Shown: positions 17,445-29,532, counted from the stretch's first letter. The stretch is DNA of 61,847 nt from Myxococcaceae bacterium (GCA_017881265.1 JADGRA010000052.1:1-61847), one strand, 5' to 3'. Numbers and translations: made by a program. The notes: generated from the sequence alone by a model not told the origin.

Positions 17445-18551
17445 TTAACGCCAGCTGGGCGAGCCAGGAGAGGTGGTGGCCCGCTCCACGGCACGCCTCA
17501 GCCCAGCGTAGGGCAGTCGTCGCAGCGCCTCGGGCACACTCAGCCAGGCAAAGTCGGTGTGCTCGGGCCCCAGCCGCACGGCCGCGTCCCCTTCCCAGCT
17601 GGCGGCAAACGCCTCCTCCACCGCCAGCGCCGGCGGGCTGGCCTCGCCGAGGGCGAAGGCGTGCCGGTAGTGCAGCGGCCGGACACGCACGGCCCGCCCC
17701 GTCTCCTCGGCCACCTCCCGCGCGGCGGCGGCCGCGGCGCTTTCCCCTGCCTCCCGCCGGCCAGTGACGGGCTGCCAGAAGCCGCCGCGCTCGGCCGTCC
17801 GCTGCAGCAGCAGCACCTCCGTCCCAGCCCGGCCTTCCCGGGTGACGGTGATGGAGACCGTCTCGGTTTGGTGCTGGGCCTGCTGCACCTCGCACTCCCA
17901 GACGTCCCCGTAGGCCCGGCCCAGCGCCGACTGCACCGCCTCCCACGAGGGCGGCTGCCCAAGTTCGCGCGCCATGGACGTCACCCCCGCCTCGGCAATG
18001 CCGCAGGGGAGGATGAGGTCGAAGTCCTCCAGCGCCGGGCTGACGTTGAGGGCAAAGCCATGGGTGGTAATCCACCGGGCAATGTGCACGCCCAGGGCCG
18101 CAATCTTCCGGGCGTCGCGCCCCTCCTCCCCCATCCACACCCCTGGCCAGCGCGGCATCCGTCCCGCCCGAAGCCCGAAGCTGCCCAGGCCCTGGATGAG
18201 GCCTTCTTCGAGGCTACGCACGTAGGCGCGGACGTCGGCGCGGGCCCCGGCCAGGTCCAGAATGGGGTAGCCCACCAGTTGCCCGGGCCCATGGTAGGTG
18301 ACGTCCCCGCCGCGGTCCGTCGGGTAGACGGCCACCCCGCGCCGGGTGAGTTCTTCCGCCGAGGCCAGCACGTGGGCCGCCTTGGCCCCGCGCCCTAGCG
18401 TGATGGTGGGCGGATGTTCCAGCAAGAGCAGCGTGTCGCCCACGCTGCCCTCCCGGCGCGCGCGCGCCAGCTGCTGTTGCAGCAGAAGCCCGTCGGCATA
18501 CTCCACGCGTCCAAGCCGGAAGACTTGAAGGGAGCGGGCGCGGGCCGTCAT
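17445..18551 (-). CDS. lipB: Octanoyltransferase LipB fused to a NUDIX hydrolase
   Basis: A 368-residue two-domain protein. Residues 1-220 are LipB, which moves octanoyl from acyl carrier protein to lipoyl domains; the catalytic Lys149 (DARKIAALG) and Cys183 (ILPCGIAEAG) are present, as is GGDVTYHGPGQ. Residues 228-368 form a NUDIX domain with a full box from Gly264 (GRREAGE, then REVAEETG) and FWQPVTG and EHTDFAWL motifs similar to dihydroneopterin triphosphate pyrophosphatases such as NudB. The ATG at 18551 overlaps the zinc-finger gene's TGA (ATGA). No stop or slippery site lies between the domains, so the fusion is real in this sequence. The NUDIX substrate is unknown. Confidence 0.93.
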   Translation of the reverse strand: MTARARSLQVFRLGRVEYADGLLLQQQLARARREGSVGDTLLLLEHPPTITLGRGAKAAHVLASAEELTRRGVAVYPTDRGGDVTYHGPGQLVGYPILDLAGARADVRAYVRSLEEGLIQGLGSFGLRAGRMPRWPGVWMGEEGRDARKIAALGVHIARWITTHGFALNVSPALEDFDLILPCGIAEAGVTSMARELGQPPSWEAVQSALGRAYGDVWECEVQQAQHQTETVSITVTREGRAGTEVLLLQRTAERGGFWQPVTGRREAGESAAAAAAREVAEETGRAVRVRPLHYRHAFALGEASPPALAVEEAFAASWEGDAAVRLGPEHTDFAWLSVPEALRRLPYAGLRRAVERATTSPGSPSWR

Positions 18552-18895
18552 CCCCCGCCTGCCCCCCTGCCGAGGAGGGACAGCGCACGCTGCACGCAGC
18601 CGCGGCAGATGTAGGCCCCGGCCGGCCCGGCCACCAGGCTTCCCACCTCCTGCCCCGGACGGCAGCAGAAGCTGCACCAGGCCGCCTGGCCCGCATCGGC
18701 CAGCACCGGGACGCGCTCCGGAAACGGCTTCCGGGTGTCTCCGGGAAGCGTCTCGGCCAGCCGGCGCGCGTGCCGCCTCAGCTGCTCGGCCCGGGCGCCG
18801 CGGCCGCCGGCCTCGCAGGCGCGCGCCGCCTGTTCCAGTTGCTCCTGCGCTAGCCGCAGGTCCCCCGCGCGCTCGGCGGCCTGGGCGGACATCAC
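18548..18895 (-). CDS. Small ClpX-type C4 zinc-finger protein
   Basis: A 115-residue protein with an Ala/Glu/Arg-rich helical N-terminal half (coiled-coil or TPR-like) and a C-terminal zinc finger with Cys74, Cys77, Cys97 and Cys100 (CSFC and CRGC flanking EVGSLVAGP). That spacing and the YICRGCV block match the N-terminal zinc-binding domain of ClpX, but no AAA+ domain follows. The start is uncertain: GTG at 18895 or the ATG after it, and the frame is open further upstream toward the E2 stop. It is translationally coupled to lipB. It may be an adaptor that imitates ClpX's substrate-docking domain, which is inference. Confidence 0.7.
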   Translation of the reverse strand: MMSAQAAERAGDLRLAQEQLEQAARACEAGGRGARAEQLRRHARRLAETLPGDTRKPFPERVPVLADAGQAAWCSFCCRPGQEVGSLVAGPAGAYICRGCVQRALSLLGRGAGGG

Positions 18896-18933
18896 CAGCT
18901 GGCGGACGTCGTCGGGCAGGGCCCCGCTCCGAC

Positions 18934-20163
18934 TCAGGCCATGTCCAGGAACAGCGTCTCCGGCCGTTCGAGGTGGTGGATGAGTGCGTAGGTGGCGTCG
19001 GCGGCCACCAGCCCGTCGATGACCCGGTGGTCGAAGGAGAGGGAGACGGTGCCCACGTCCCGAATCACTACCGCCTCGTCCACCACCACCGGCCGACGGC
19101 GAATCCGGTGAATGCCGAGGATGGCCACTTCCGGGTAGTTGATGATGGGCAGGGCGAGCAGCCCGCCGGACGTGCCCAGCGACGTGATGGTGAACGTCCC
19201 GCCCGACAATTCGTCCATCTTCAACTGCTTCTTCCGGGCGGCCTCGGCCAGCCGGCCAATCTCCGAGGCCAGCTGGCGCAGGCTGAGCCGGGCGACGTCC
19301 TTCACCACCGGCACGGTGAGCCCGTCCTCGGTGGCCGCGGCAATGCCGAAGTTGTAGGCCCCCCGCACCACCAGCTCCTGGCTGGCGTGGTCGAAGTTGG
19401 CGTTGAGGCTGGGGAAGCGTTGCATCACCGGCACGAGCGCCTTGCAGAAGAACGGCAGGAAGGACAGCCGGGTGTCGTCGCCCGCCGCAGCGAGGGACTC
19501 GTTCAGCCGCTTGCGTAGCCGGATGAGCTCGGTGAAGTCCACCTCCTCCACGAAGGTGGAATGCGGCGCGGTGAATTTGCTCCGCACCATCTTCTCGGCA
19601 ATTTTCTTCCGCAGCCCGCGGAGCGGAATGCGCTCGTCGGCCGCGGCCTGCGGCAGCGGCACCAGCCGCGGACTCTCCCGCACGGCGGGCGTCGCGGCCG
19701 GGCCGGTCTCGAGCGCCGCCACCAGGTCCGCCTTCAGCACCCGGCCCTGCGGTCCGCTGCCGGAGATGGCCCCGAGGTCAATGCCATGCTCGCGGGCCAT
19801 GCGACGCGTGACCGGCGTGGCCAGCACCTTGGCCGCTTCGCGCGGTTCTTGTGCCGGCACCGGAGCGGCCTTCACGGAGGGCGCGGCCGCCGGCGACGGC
19901 ACCGCGGCCAGCGGCGCGGTGGACTCCACCTCCAGGGTGACCAGCAGCGCGTGCACCTTGGCCATCTCGCCCACCTTGCCGTGCACCTGCACCACCCGGC
20001 CGGCCTTGGGGGTGGGAACGGTGACGGTGGCCTTGTCCGTCATCAGCTCCACCAGGCCCTGGTCCTCGGCCACGACGTCCCCCGGGGACACCAGCCACTG
20101 GACAATCTCCCCCTCGACGACGCCCTCGCCCAGGTCCGGAAGCTTGAACTCGAAGGTGGCCAA
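18934..20163 (-). CDS. 2-oxoacid dehydrogenase E2 (dihydrolipoamide acyltransferase)
   Basis: A 409-residue E2. It has one lipoyl domain with Lys44 in MTDKATV, an Ala/Pro linker, a peripheral-subunit-binding domain (about 113-151, VTRRMAREHGIDL) and a catalytic core ending in SFDHRVIDG with active-site His near 379. The single lipoyl domain and the core sequence suit a pyruvate or branched-chain 2-oxoacid complex; I cannot choose between them. The start is TTG at 20163 with GGGAG just upstream. No E1 gene is in the window. It lies 33 bp after lipA, so the enzyme that lipoylates it and the protein itself are made together. Confidence 0.92.
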   Translation of the reverse strand: MATFEFKLPDLGEGVVEGEIVQWLVSPGDVVAEDQGLVELMTDKATVTVPTPKAGRVVQVHGKVGEMAKVHALLVTLEVESTAPLAAVPSPAAAPSVKAAPVPAQEPREAAKVLATPVTRRMAREHGIDLGAISGSGPQGRVLKADLVAALETGPAATPAVRESPRLVPLPQAAADERIPLRGLRKKIAEKMVRSKFTAPHSTFVEEVDFTELIRLRKRLNESLAAAGDDTRLSFLPFFCKALVPVMQRFPSLNANFDHASQELVVRGAYNFGIAAATEDGLTVPVVKDVARLSLRQLASEIGRLAEAARKKQLKMDELSGGTFTITSLGTSGGLLALPIINYPEVAILGIHRIRRRPVVVDEAVVIRDVGTVSLSFDHRVIDGLVAADATYALIHHLERPETLFLDMA

Positions 20164-20196
20164 GGGAGCTCCCAGGGTGGGTGCTACGGGTGAGCG

Positions 20197-21114
20197 TCAG
20201 GCGTGGCGTCCCTGCTCCATCAACCCCTGCAGGAAGAACTCCGCCGCACGGTAGCTGGAGCGTACCAGGGGACCTGCCGCCACGTAGAGAAAGCCCATCT
20301 CCGCGGCAGCCTGCCGGTAGCGGTCGAACTCGGCCGGCGTGACGAAGCGCGCCACGCGCAGGTGGTACTGCGAGGGCTGCAGGTACTGGCCCAGCGTCAG
20401 CACGTCCACGCCGGCCGCGCGCAGCTGTTGGAATGTCTGCAGCAGCTCGGCCTCCGTCTCCCCGAGGCCGACCATGACGGAGCTCTTGGTGTACAGCTTC
20501 TGCGGCCGGGCCTTCAGGTAGGCCAGCACCTGCAGCGACTGGTGGTAGCCGGCCCGCCGGTCGCGGACGGTGGGCGTCAGGCGCTCGACCGTCTCGATGT
20601 TGTGGGCCACCACGTGCGGGTGGGCTTCGGCCACCGTGGCCAGGTCGCGCTCCACGCCCTGGAAGTCCGGGATGAGGACCTCCACTGTGGTGCTCGGGCT
20701 CTCGCGGCGCAGGGCACGGATGGCCGCTGCGAAGTGGGCGGCTCCGCCGTCCGGACGGTCGTCGCGATTCACCGACGTCACGACAATGTACTTGAGGGCG
20801 AGCTCCTTCACGGCCTGGGCCAGCTGTTCCGGCTCCTGCGGGTCGAGCGGCAGCGGCGCCCCCACCTTCACGTGGCAGAAGCGGCAGGCCCGGGTGCACA
20901 CCTCGCCCATCAGCATGACGGTGGCCGTCCCGCCGCCCCAGCACTCGGCGATGTTGGGGCAGCGCGCCTCCTCGCACACGGTGGCCAGCTTCGTCCGGCG
21001 CACCGTGGCCTTCACCTTCTCGTAGCCCTCGCCGTGCGGCAGGCGCACCTTCAGCCAGTCGGGCTTGTGCGTCTTGGGCGCTTGGGGCAGCGGGAAGCGG
21101 TCGGGCGTGGCCAT
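20197..21114 (-). CDS. lipA: Lipoyl synthase
   Basis: A 305-residue radical-SAM enzyme that inserts two sulphurs into octanoyl-lipoyl domains. The auxiliary cluster motif CEEARCPNIAEC (Cys47, 52, 58) and the radical-SAM motif CTRACRFC (Cys73, 77, 80) are complete. The usual RSSY near the C-terminus (VRSSYRA), which binds the auxiliary cluster, is present. ATG at 21114 is chosen because the protein then begins like other LipA proteins. It sits between lpdA and the E2 gene on the same strand. Confidence 0.96.
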   Translation of the reverse strand: MATPDRFPLPQAPKTHKPDWLKVRLPHGEGYEKVKATVRRTKLATVCEEARCPNIAECWGGGTATVMLMGEVCTRACRFCHVKVGAPLPLDPQEPEQLAQAVKELALKYIVVTSVNRDDRPDGGAAHFAAAIRALRRESPSTTVEVLIPDFQGVERDLATVAEAHPHVVAHNIETVERLTPTVRDRRAGYHQSLQVLAYLKARPQKLYTKSSVMVGLGETEAELLQTFQQLRAAGVDVLTLGQYLQPSQYHLRVARFVTPAEFDRYRQAAAEMGFLYVAAGPLVRSSYRAAEFFLQGLMEQGRHA

Positions 21115-21188
21115 GGCGAACGGTCGAGCGAAGCTTAACGTCAGTCCGCGTACGGCACACGTCCGCTGCACGCGGGGGGCGGCAGCAG

Positions 21189-22589
21189 CTAGATGTGGAT
21201 GGGGTGCCCCAGCGTCATCTCCGCCGCCTCGTGGACAATCTCCGACAGGGTTGGGTGGGCGTGGATGGTGCGCCCCAGCTCCTCGGTGGTGGTCTCCAGC
21301 CGCAGCGCCACGCAGGCCTCGGCGAGCAGCTCCGTGGCGTGCGGCCCCACCAGGTGCACCCCCAGCACCTCGTCGTACTTCTTCTCCGAGACTACCTTGC
21401 AGAAGCCGAGGCCCTGCTCGTCGGAGATGGAGGCCTTGGTGATGGCGCTGAAGGGGAAGGTGCCCGTCTTGACGTCGTAGCCCCGCTCGCGCGCCTTCTT
21501 CTCCGTCAGCCCGACGCTGGCCACCTCGGGGTAGCAGTAGGTGGCGTTGGGCGTGAGGTCATAGTTGATGGGGCTCACGTCCTTGCCGGCCAGGTGCTCC
21601 ACCGCGAGGATGCCCTCGGCGGAGGCGACGTGCGCCAGCATCGGCGTCGGGACGACGTCGCCGATGGCGTAGACGCCGGCCTCGGTGGTGCGCATGAACC
21701 CGTCGGTGGGGATGAAGCCCTTCTCCAGCTTGATGTTGGTGTTCTCCAGGCCGATGCCGTCGGTGACCGGGGCCCGGCCCACCGCCGACAGCAGGATGGC
21801 CGCCTCCAGCGTCTTCACCCCCGACGGGGTCTGCATCGTCACGCGGACGCCCTTGCCAGCCGGCTCCACCTTGTCCACCCGGGCCGAGACCTCGAAGTCG
21901 ATTTTGCGCTTCCGGTACTGCTTTTCGAATTCCTTGCTGACGTCCTCGTCCTCGATGGGCAACAGGTGCGGCAGGTACTCGAGGAGAGTCGTCTTGGCGC
22001 CGACGTGGGCGAAGATGGAGGCGAACTCGCAGCCGACCGCGCCGGCACCGACGACGATGATGCTCTCGGGAACCTTCTCCAACTCGAGGATGGAGTCCGA
22101 GTTGAAGACCAGCTTGTGGTCCACCGGCACCGCCGGCAACGACTTGGGCACGCTGCCCGAGGCGAGGATGGTCTTCTTCGCCTCCAGCGCCTGCTTCTCC
22201 CCGCTCGGAAGGGTGACTTCCACCTTGCCCTTGCCGGAGATGCGGCCCGCGCCCTTGAAGACCTGCACCTTGTTCTTCTTCATCAGGTAGTCGATGCCGT
22301 CGGCCCCTTTGGTCACCACCTTGGTCTTGTGCTTCATCGCCTGGGCCCAGTTGATGACCGGGCTCTGCAGGTCGATGCCGAACTCGGCCGCGTGCAGCAC
22401 ATGGGCCCACAGCTCGGCGGTCCAGAGCAGCGACTTGGTGGGGATGCAGCCCCGGTGCAGGCACGTTCCGCCGAGGCGCTTGTCTCTCTCGATGATGGCC
22501 GTCTTGAGGCCCAGCTGACCGGCGCGGATGGCGGCCACGTAGCCGCCCGGGCCGGAGCCAATGATGACCACGTCGAACGTCTCAGCCAC
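21189..22589 (-). CDS. lpdA: Dihydrolipoamide dehydrogenase (E3)
   Basis: A 466-residue flavoprotein that reoxidises the lipoyl arm of 2-oxoacid dehydrogenase and glycine cleavage complexes, passing electrons to NAD. It shows the N-terminal GSGPGGY FAD motif, the redox disulphide in CLHRGCIPTK (Cys43, Cys48), an NAD-binding GAGAVGCEF segment, the second FAD motif (YAIGDV), and the C-terminal HAHPTLSE with the catalytic His445-Glu450 pair. GTG at 22589 follows AGGAG. It is the first gene of the lipoate cluster. Confidence 0.96.
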   Translation of the reverse strand: MAETFDVVIIGSGPGGYVAAIRAGQLGLKTAIIERDKRLGGTCLHRGCIPTKSLLWTAELWAHVLHAAEFGIDLQSPVINWAQAMKHKTKVVTKGADGIDYLMKKNKVQVFKGAGRISGKGKVEVTLPSGEKQALEAKKTILASGSVPKSLPAVPVDHKLVFNSDSILELEKVPESIIVVGAGAVGCEFASIFAHVGAKTTLLEYLPHLLPIEDEDVSKEFEKQYRKRKIDFEVSARVDKVEPAGKGVRVTMQTPSGVKTLEAAILLSAVGRAPVTDGIGLENTNIKLEKGFIPTDGFMRTTEAGVYAIGDVVPTPMLAHVASAEGILAVEHLAGKDVSPINYDLTPNATYCYPEVASVGLTEKKARERGYDVKTGTFPFSAITKASISDEQGLGFCKVVSEKKYDEVLGVHLVGPHATELLAEACVALRLETTTEELGRTIHAHPTLSEIVHEAAEMTLGHPIHI

Positions 22590-22684
22590 GGTGGACTCCT
22601 GTCACCCCCATTCACAGACCGGGGGCGCCGGGGGGATAACCCTCCAGTGCGGGGCAAGCAAGGACCAGCCGCCGCAAGTCCACC

Positions 22685-22873
22685 ATGCAGCCACTGCACG
22701 TCAGACCCCCGACCGTCTCGCCTCCGCCGCGCTTCCCCCTGCGGACGCTGGTGCTGATGGTGCTGGCGCTCGCCGCGTCCCTGCACTTCTTCTGGCGGAC
22801 CCACCGGCCGGCACCGCCGCGAGCGCGCGTCGTTCCGCCCGAGGTGCTGCTCAAGACGCGGGAGGTCCCCTGA
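22685..22873 (+). CDS. Small single-helix membrane protein upstream of thiO
   Basis: A 62-residue protein with a Pro-rich N-terminus, one transmembrane helix (about residues 19-38) and a basic, Pro-rich tail. Its TGA overlaps the ATG of thiO as TGATG, so translation is coupled. I recognise no family. It might be a membrane-tethering or leader peptide for the thiO gene; this rests on position only. Confidence 0.5.
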   Translation: MQPLHVRPPTVSPPPRFPLRTLVLMVLALAASLHFFWRTHRPAPPRARVVPPEVLLKTREVP

Positions 22874-23973
22874 TGGACGTCGTCGTGGTGGGAGGAGGGC
22901 TGGTGGGCTGCGCCACGGCGCTGCGGCTGATGAAAGCCGGCGCGGAGGTCACCGTGGTCGAGCGCAGCGTCCCAGGCGCGGAGGCCTCCAGCGCCGCCGG
23001 CGGCATTCTCGCGCCCCAGGCTGAATCCGGCGGGGCGGGCCCCTTCCTCACCTTGTGCCTGCGCAGCCGTGCCCTCTACCCCGCCTTCGTCGAGGAGGTG
23101 GAGGCGCTCTCCGGCATCCGGGTGGGATTCCGTCCCTCGGGCGTGCTGCACGTCGCCTTCTCCGAGGCCTCGCGCGAGCGGCTCCGGGCCCGGGTCGCCC
23201 TGCAGCGGGGCCTTGGCCTGTCGGCGGACTTCCTCGAAACGGACGCCGTGCTGCGCCTGGAACCGGCGCTTAACCCGGCCCTTGCGGGCGCGGCCCTCTT
23301 CCCCGACGACGCCTCGGTGGACAGCCGCCTGCTGATGCGGGCCCTGTCCATGGCCGCCGCGCGCGCCGGCGTGCGCTTCGTCTCCGGGCACGTGCGCGCC
23401 CTATTGGAGGTGGCCGGCCGCGCCGCCGGGGTGGACGTGGACGGCGCCCGGCTGGAAGCCGACGCGGTGGTGGTGGCGGCGGGCGCCTGGACCGGGCTGG
23501 TCCCCGGCTCGGGGGTATCGCCCCGCCAAGTGCGCCCGGCCCGGGGGCAGATGGTGATGCTGCGGGCCCGGCTGCCGCTGCTCGAGCGCGTGGCCTTTTC
23601 TGACCAGGGCTACCTGGTGCCCCGGGCCGACGGCCACCTGCTGGCCGGCAGCACGCTCGAATTCGAAGGCTTCGCCAAGGAAGTCACCGCAGCGGGCCTA
23701 AAGCACATCCTGTCCCTGGCGCTGGAACTCCTCCCGGGGCTGGGAAGCCTCCCGGTGGTGGAAACCTGGGCCGGCCTGCGCCCCTTCACCGAGGACCAGC
23801 TCCCGGTGCTGGGGCCCGGTCCGCTGCCCGGTTTGTTCCTCGCCAGCGGACATTTCCGCAACGGCATTCTTCTCGCGCCCGTCACCGCCGAGCTTCTGGC
23901 CCAGGCCGTCCTCGCGCGCACACCGTCGCTGTCGCTCGAGCCGTTCCGGTGGAACCGACCGGGAATAACTTGA
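22873..23973 (+). CDS. thiO: Glycine oxidase, FAD-dependent
   Basis: A 366-residue D-amino-acid-oxidase-type flavoprotein. It starts with the dinucleotide-binding VVVGGGLVGCATAL and has EASSAAGGILAP, which is characteristic of ThiO, plus a C-terminal GLRPFTEDQLPVLG and SGHFRNGILLAP. In aerobes ThiO oxidises glycine to iminoacetate (dehydroglycine) for the thiazole ring of thiamine. thiC lies 1.2 kb away on the other strand, supporting a thiamine role. An alternative is a related FAD amine oxidase, but the GHFRNGI end favours ThiO. Confidence 0.88.
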   Translation: MDVVVVGGGLVGCATALRLMKAGAEVTVVERSVPGAEASSAAGGILAPQAESGGAGPFLTLCLRSRALYPAFVEEVEALSGIRVGFRPSGVLHVAFSEASRERLRARVALQRGLGLSADFLETDAVLRLEPALNPALAGAALFPDDASVDSRLLMRALSMAAARAGVRFVSGHVRALLEVAGRAAGVDVDGARLEADAVVVAAGAWTGLVPGSGVSPRQVRPARGQMVMLRARLPLLERVAFSDQGYLVPRADGHLLAGSTLEFEGFAKEVTAAGLKHILSLALELLPGLGSLPVVETWAGLRPFTEDQLPVLGPGPLPGLFLASGHFRNGILLAPVTAELLAQAVLARTPSLSLEPFRWNRPGIT

Positions 23974-24051
23974 ACGGTCAGCTTCCGTGGAGTCGACTCG
24001 ACCCCCTGGGGTGCCGCCGCCCCGTGGTCAAGCCCAAGGAGCCCCCCTAGG

Positions 24052-27170
<3,119 letters not shown>

Positions 27171-27190
27171 CGCGGTGGTCTGCCGGAGGA

Positions 27191-27219
27191 TGTGGTCACG
27201 GCCGCCCAGGGGGTGTCAA
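27191..27219 (-). promoter_or_regulatory. Possible thiC promoter
   Basis: A perfect TTGACA lies at 27219-27214 on the minus strand, about 45 bp upstream of the riboswitch. At 17-bp spacing the -10 position reads ACCACA, which is poor, so only the -35 element is convincing. Confidence 0.3.
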
Positions 27220-27311
27220 TCCACCGGGTGACGCCTACCCGACAGTCAGCCAAGCGTGTAACCCCTTGAAAAGACGCGCCACGGACGGGGGAGAAACGTG
27301 GGTGGAGCGCC

Positions 27312-28442
27312 ATGAGGGGGAGGCCGTATACGTTCTATTTCCCCGTGTCCCTCGCCTCCGCCGCCGCCGAAGTTGTGCAGCCCCCGGCTGCCCCGAGCCC
27401 CTCGTTCCATGAGCGGCCGGTCCAGCCCGAGCGGGCCAAGGAGCCGCTGCGCCCGGAACGCCAGGCCCTCCTCAAGGCCCGCATCAAGGACTTGCAGCTG
27501 CAGCTGGCCGGCACCCCCCTGGAGCGGCTGATTCAGCAGCTCCACAGCGAGCTCGAGGCCAAGGGCATCGACCTGCGGCCCCAGTGTTACCTGTCCGACG
27601 AGTGGGGGTGTCCAGACGGCATTCCCGTCATCGGCATCCCCTTCTACCTGGCCAACCCGCAGCTGCAGTCCATCGAGGGCGAGCTGGGGGGCGGGGTGGA
27701 GAGCGAGCGGGACATCCTCATGTACCTGCGGCACGAGGCCGGCCACGCCTTCGCCTACGCCTACCGCCTGTACGACACGCCGGCCTGGAAGCAACTGTTC
27801 GGCGACTACCACCAGCCCTACAACGAGGAATACAAGCCCAAGCCCTTCAGCCGCCGCTACGTCAACCACATCCCGGGCTGGTACGCGCAGAAGCACCCGG
27901 ACGAGGACTTCGCCGAGACGTTCGCGGTATGGCTCACCCCGGGCCTGGACTGGCGCCACCGCTACCGGAACTGGCCGGCACTCAAGAAGCTGACGTACGT
28001 CGACGTGCTGGCCCAGGAGCTGGGGCACAAGCCGACTGAGGTGCACCTGGAGACGCACGACGTCGACGCCGACCAGATGGAGGAGACGGTCGCCGACTAC
28101 TACCGGTCGCGCGAGCTCACCGAGCGCGCCGACCTGGAGATTGGCGAGAAGCTCGACCAGGAACTGTTCCTCCTCTTCGAGCCGCCGGCTGCCGCGCCGC
28201 TGGCCGCCTCCCAGCTGCTGACCGACGAGCGGCAGACCCTCATCCAGGCTGCCTCGCAGTACACCGGCGTGCAGCGCGCGGTGGTGCGCAGCGTCGTCGA
28301 CCATCTCATCGCACGCACCGGTCAGCTGAAGCTGACTGCGCAAGCCGACCGCGTCTCGGCGTACATCACCCGCGCGAGCTCGCTCGTCACCGCACTGGCG
28401 ATGAACGACCTCTACACCGGCCGACTCTTCGACGCCGACTGA
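27312..28442 (+). CDS. Putative zinc metallopeptidase
   Basis: A 376-residue protein with HEAGH (His141, Glu142, His145) on a helix and a downstream DEDFAETFAVW block whose Glu202 would be the third zinc ligand, so it is a gluzincin-like putative peptidase. The C-terminal 120 residues are helical and charged. There is no signal peptide; it appears cytoplasmic. ATG has GGAG upstream. A gene for an ATP-grasp ligase begins 58 bp downstream on the same strand. The substrate is unknown; pairing with a ligase suggests turnover of a peptide or amide bond made by its neighbour (inference). Confidence 0.72.
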   Translation: MRGRPYTFYFPVSLASAAAEVVQPPAAPSPSFHERPVQPERAKEPLRPERQALLKARIKDLQLQLAGTPLERLIQQLHSELEAKGIDLRPQCYLSDEWGCPDGIPVIGIPFYLANPQLQSIEGELGGGVESERDILMYLRHEAGHAFAYAYRLYDTPAWKQLFGDYHQPYNEEYKPKPFSRRYVNHIPGWYAQKHPDEDFAETFAVWLTPGLDWRHRYRNWPALKKLTYVDVLAQELGHKPTEVHLETHDVDADQMEETVADYYRSRELTERADLEIGEKLDQELFLLFEPPAAAPLAASQLLTDERQTLIQAASQYTGVQRAVVRSVVDHLIARTGQLKLTAQADRVSAYITRASSLVTALAMNDLYTGRLFDAD

Positions 28443-28500
28443 AGATGGCGGCTGCACGTTGGCGTCGCGGCCGAGGGGCGTGTATTCTCCTCGCTCGCGC

Positions 28501-29532
28501 ATGCCACTCCCGCCGCTGAAGCTCGCGGTTCTCCACTATCAGCCCAAGGGTGAGGAACTCGACCCCGTCGTCACCGAGGTGGTGGAGGCTTGTCAGGAGC
28601 TCGGACACCAGGTGACGAAGGTCGGCGTCGACGACCGCGTGCAGGAGATTCTGCGCGACGTCCAGAAGAGCAAGTGCGACCTGGTGTTCAACCTCTGCGA
28701 GACCTTCGCCGAGGACTACCGCATGGAGGTGAACATCGCGGCGCTGATGGAGCTGGCGCAGCTGAAGTTCACCGGCAGCGGCACCGCCGGGCTCCTCCTT
28801 GCCCAGGACAAGGTGCTCACCAAGCAGATTCTCGAGTTCCACGAGGTCCGCACGGCGAATTTCGCCACCTTCGAGAACGACACCTTCGAGACCAAGGGAA
28901 CGCTGCGCTTCCCCCTCATCGTCAAACCGGCGCGCTCCGACGCCTCCATCGGCATCGGCCGCCACTCGGTGGTGCAAAACTGGCAGGAGCTCACTGAGCG
29001 GGTGCGCGACATCCGCGACGACCTGCAGGATGAGGCGCTGGCCGAGGAATTCATCGAGGGCCGCGAGGTCTACGTGGGGCTGGTCGGACCGAGCGCCGCG
29101 CCGGAGATGCTGCCCATCGTCGAGATGGACTTCGGCAACTGGTCCGCAGCCCAGCCACGCGTCTCGGACCGGGAAGTGAAGTTCGCCCCGGAGACGGAAG
29201 GCAGCCCACGGCTCGTCATGGCCCGCGACCTCTCCGATGAGTTGCGCGCCCGCATCGAGCGCGCGGCCCGGCTCGCCTACCGCGCGCTGAAGCTCCGGGA
29301 CTACGCCCGGCTGGACTTTCGCATCGCCCGCACCGGCGAGGCCTACATCCTCGAGGCCAATCCGAACCCCTACCTCGAGAAGCGCGGCGAGCTGGCCATG
29401 GCCGCGGCCGACCGCGGCTGGTCCTACACCCAGCTGGTGGAGCGCATTCTCGAATCGGCGGCCAAGCGCTACCACCTGACGGCGGCCGCGCCCCGCAGAA
29501 GCCGCGCGGCGCAGCAGCCCACCGGCACCTGA
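28501..29532 (+). CDS. ATP-grasp ligase, D-Ala-D-Ala ligase-like
   Basis: A 343-residue ATP-grasp enzyme. The N-terminal Rossmann-like part (KLAVLHYQ, VFNLCETF) resembles D-alanine-D-alanine ligases. FPLIVKPARSDASIGIG is the ATP-binding strand and loop, AEEFIEGREVYV the second, and LEANPNP with ARLDFR gives the Mg-binding Glu/Asn set. The substrate loop differs from true Ddl enzymes, so a different amino-acid or peptide ligase is likely. ATG at 28501 is chosen at the natural N-terminus. It follows the metallopeptidase gene and probably shares its transcript. Confidence 0.85.
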   Translation: MPLPPLKLAVLHYQPKGEELDPVVTEVVEACQELGHQVTKVGVDDRVQEILRDVQKSKCDLVFNLCETFAEDYRMEVNIAALMELAQLKFTGSGTAGLLLAQDKVLTKQILEFHEVRTANFATFENDTFETKGTLRFPLIVKPARSDASIGIGRHSVVQNWQELTERVRDIRDDLQDEALAEEFIEGREVYVGLVGPSAAPEMLPIVEMDFGNWSAAQPRVSDREVKFAPETEGSPRLVMARDLSDELRARIERAARLAYRALKLRDYARLDFRIARTGEAYILEANPNPYLEKRGELAMAAADRGWSYTQLVERILESAAKRYHLTAAAPRRSRAAQQPTGT

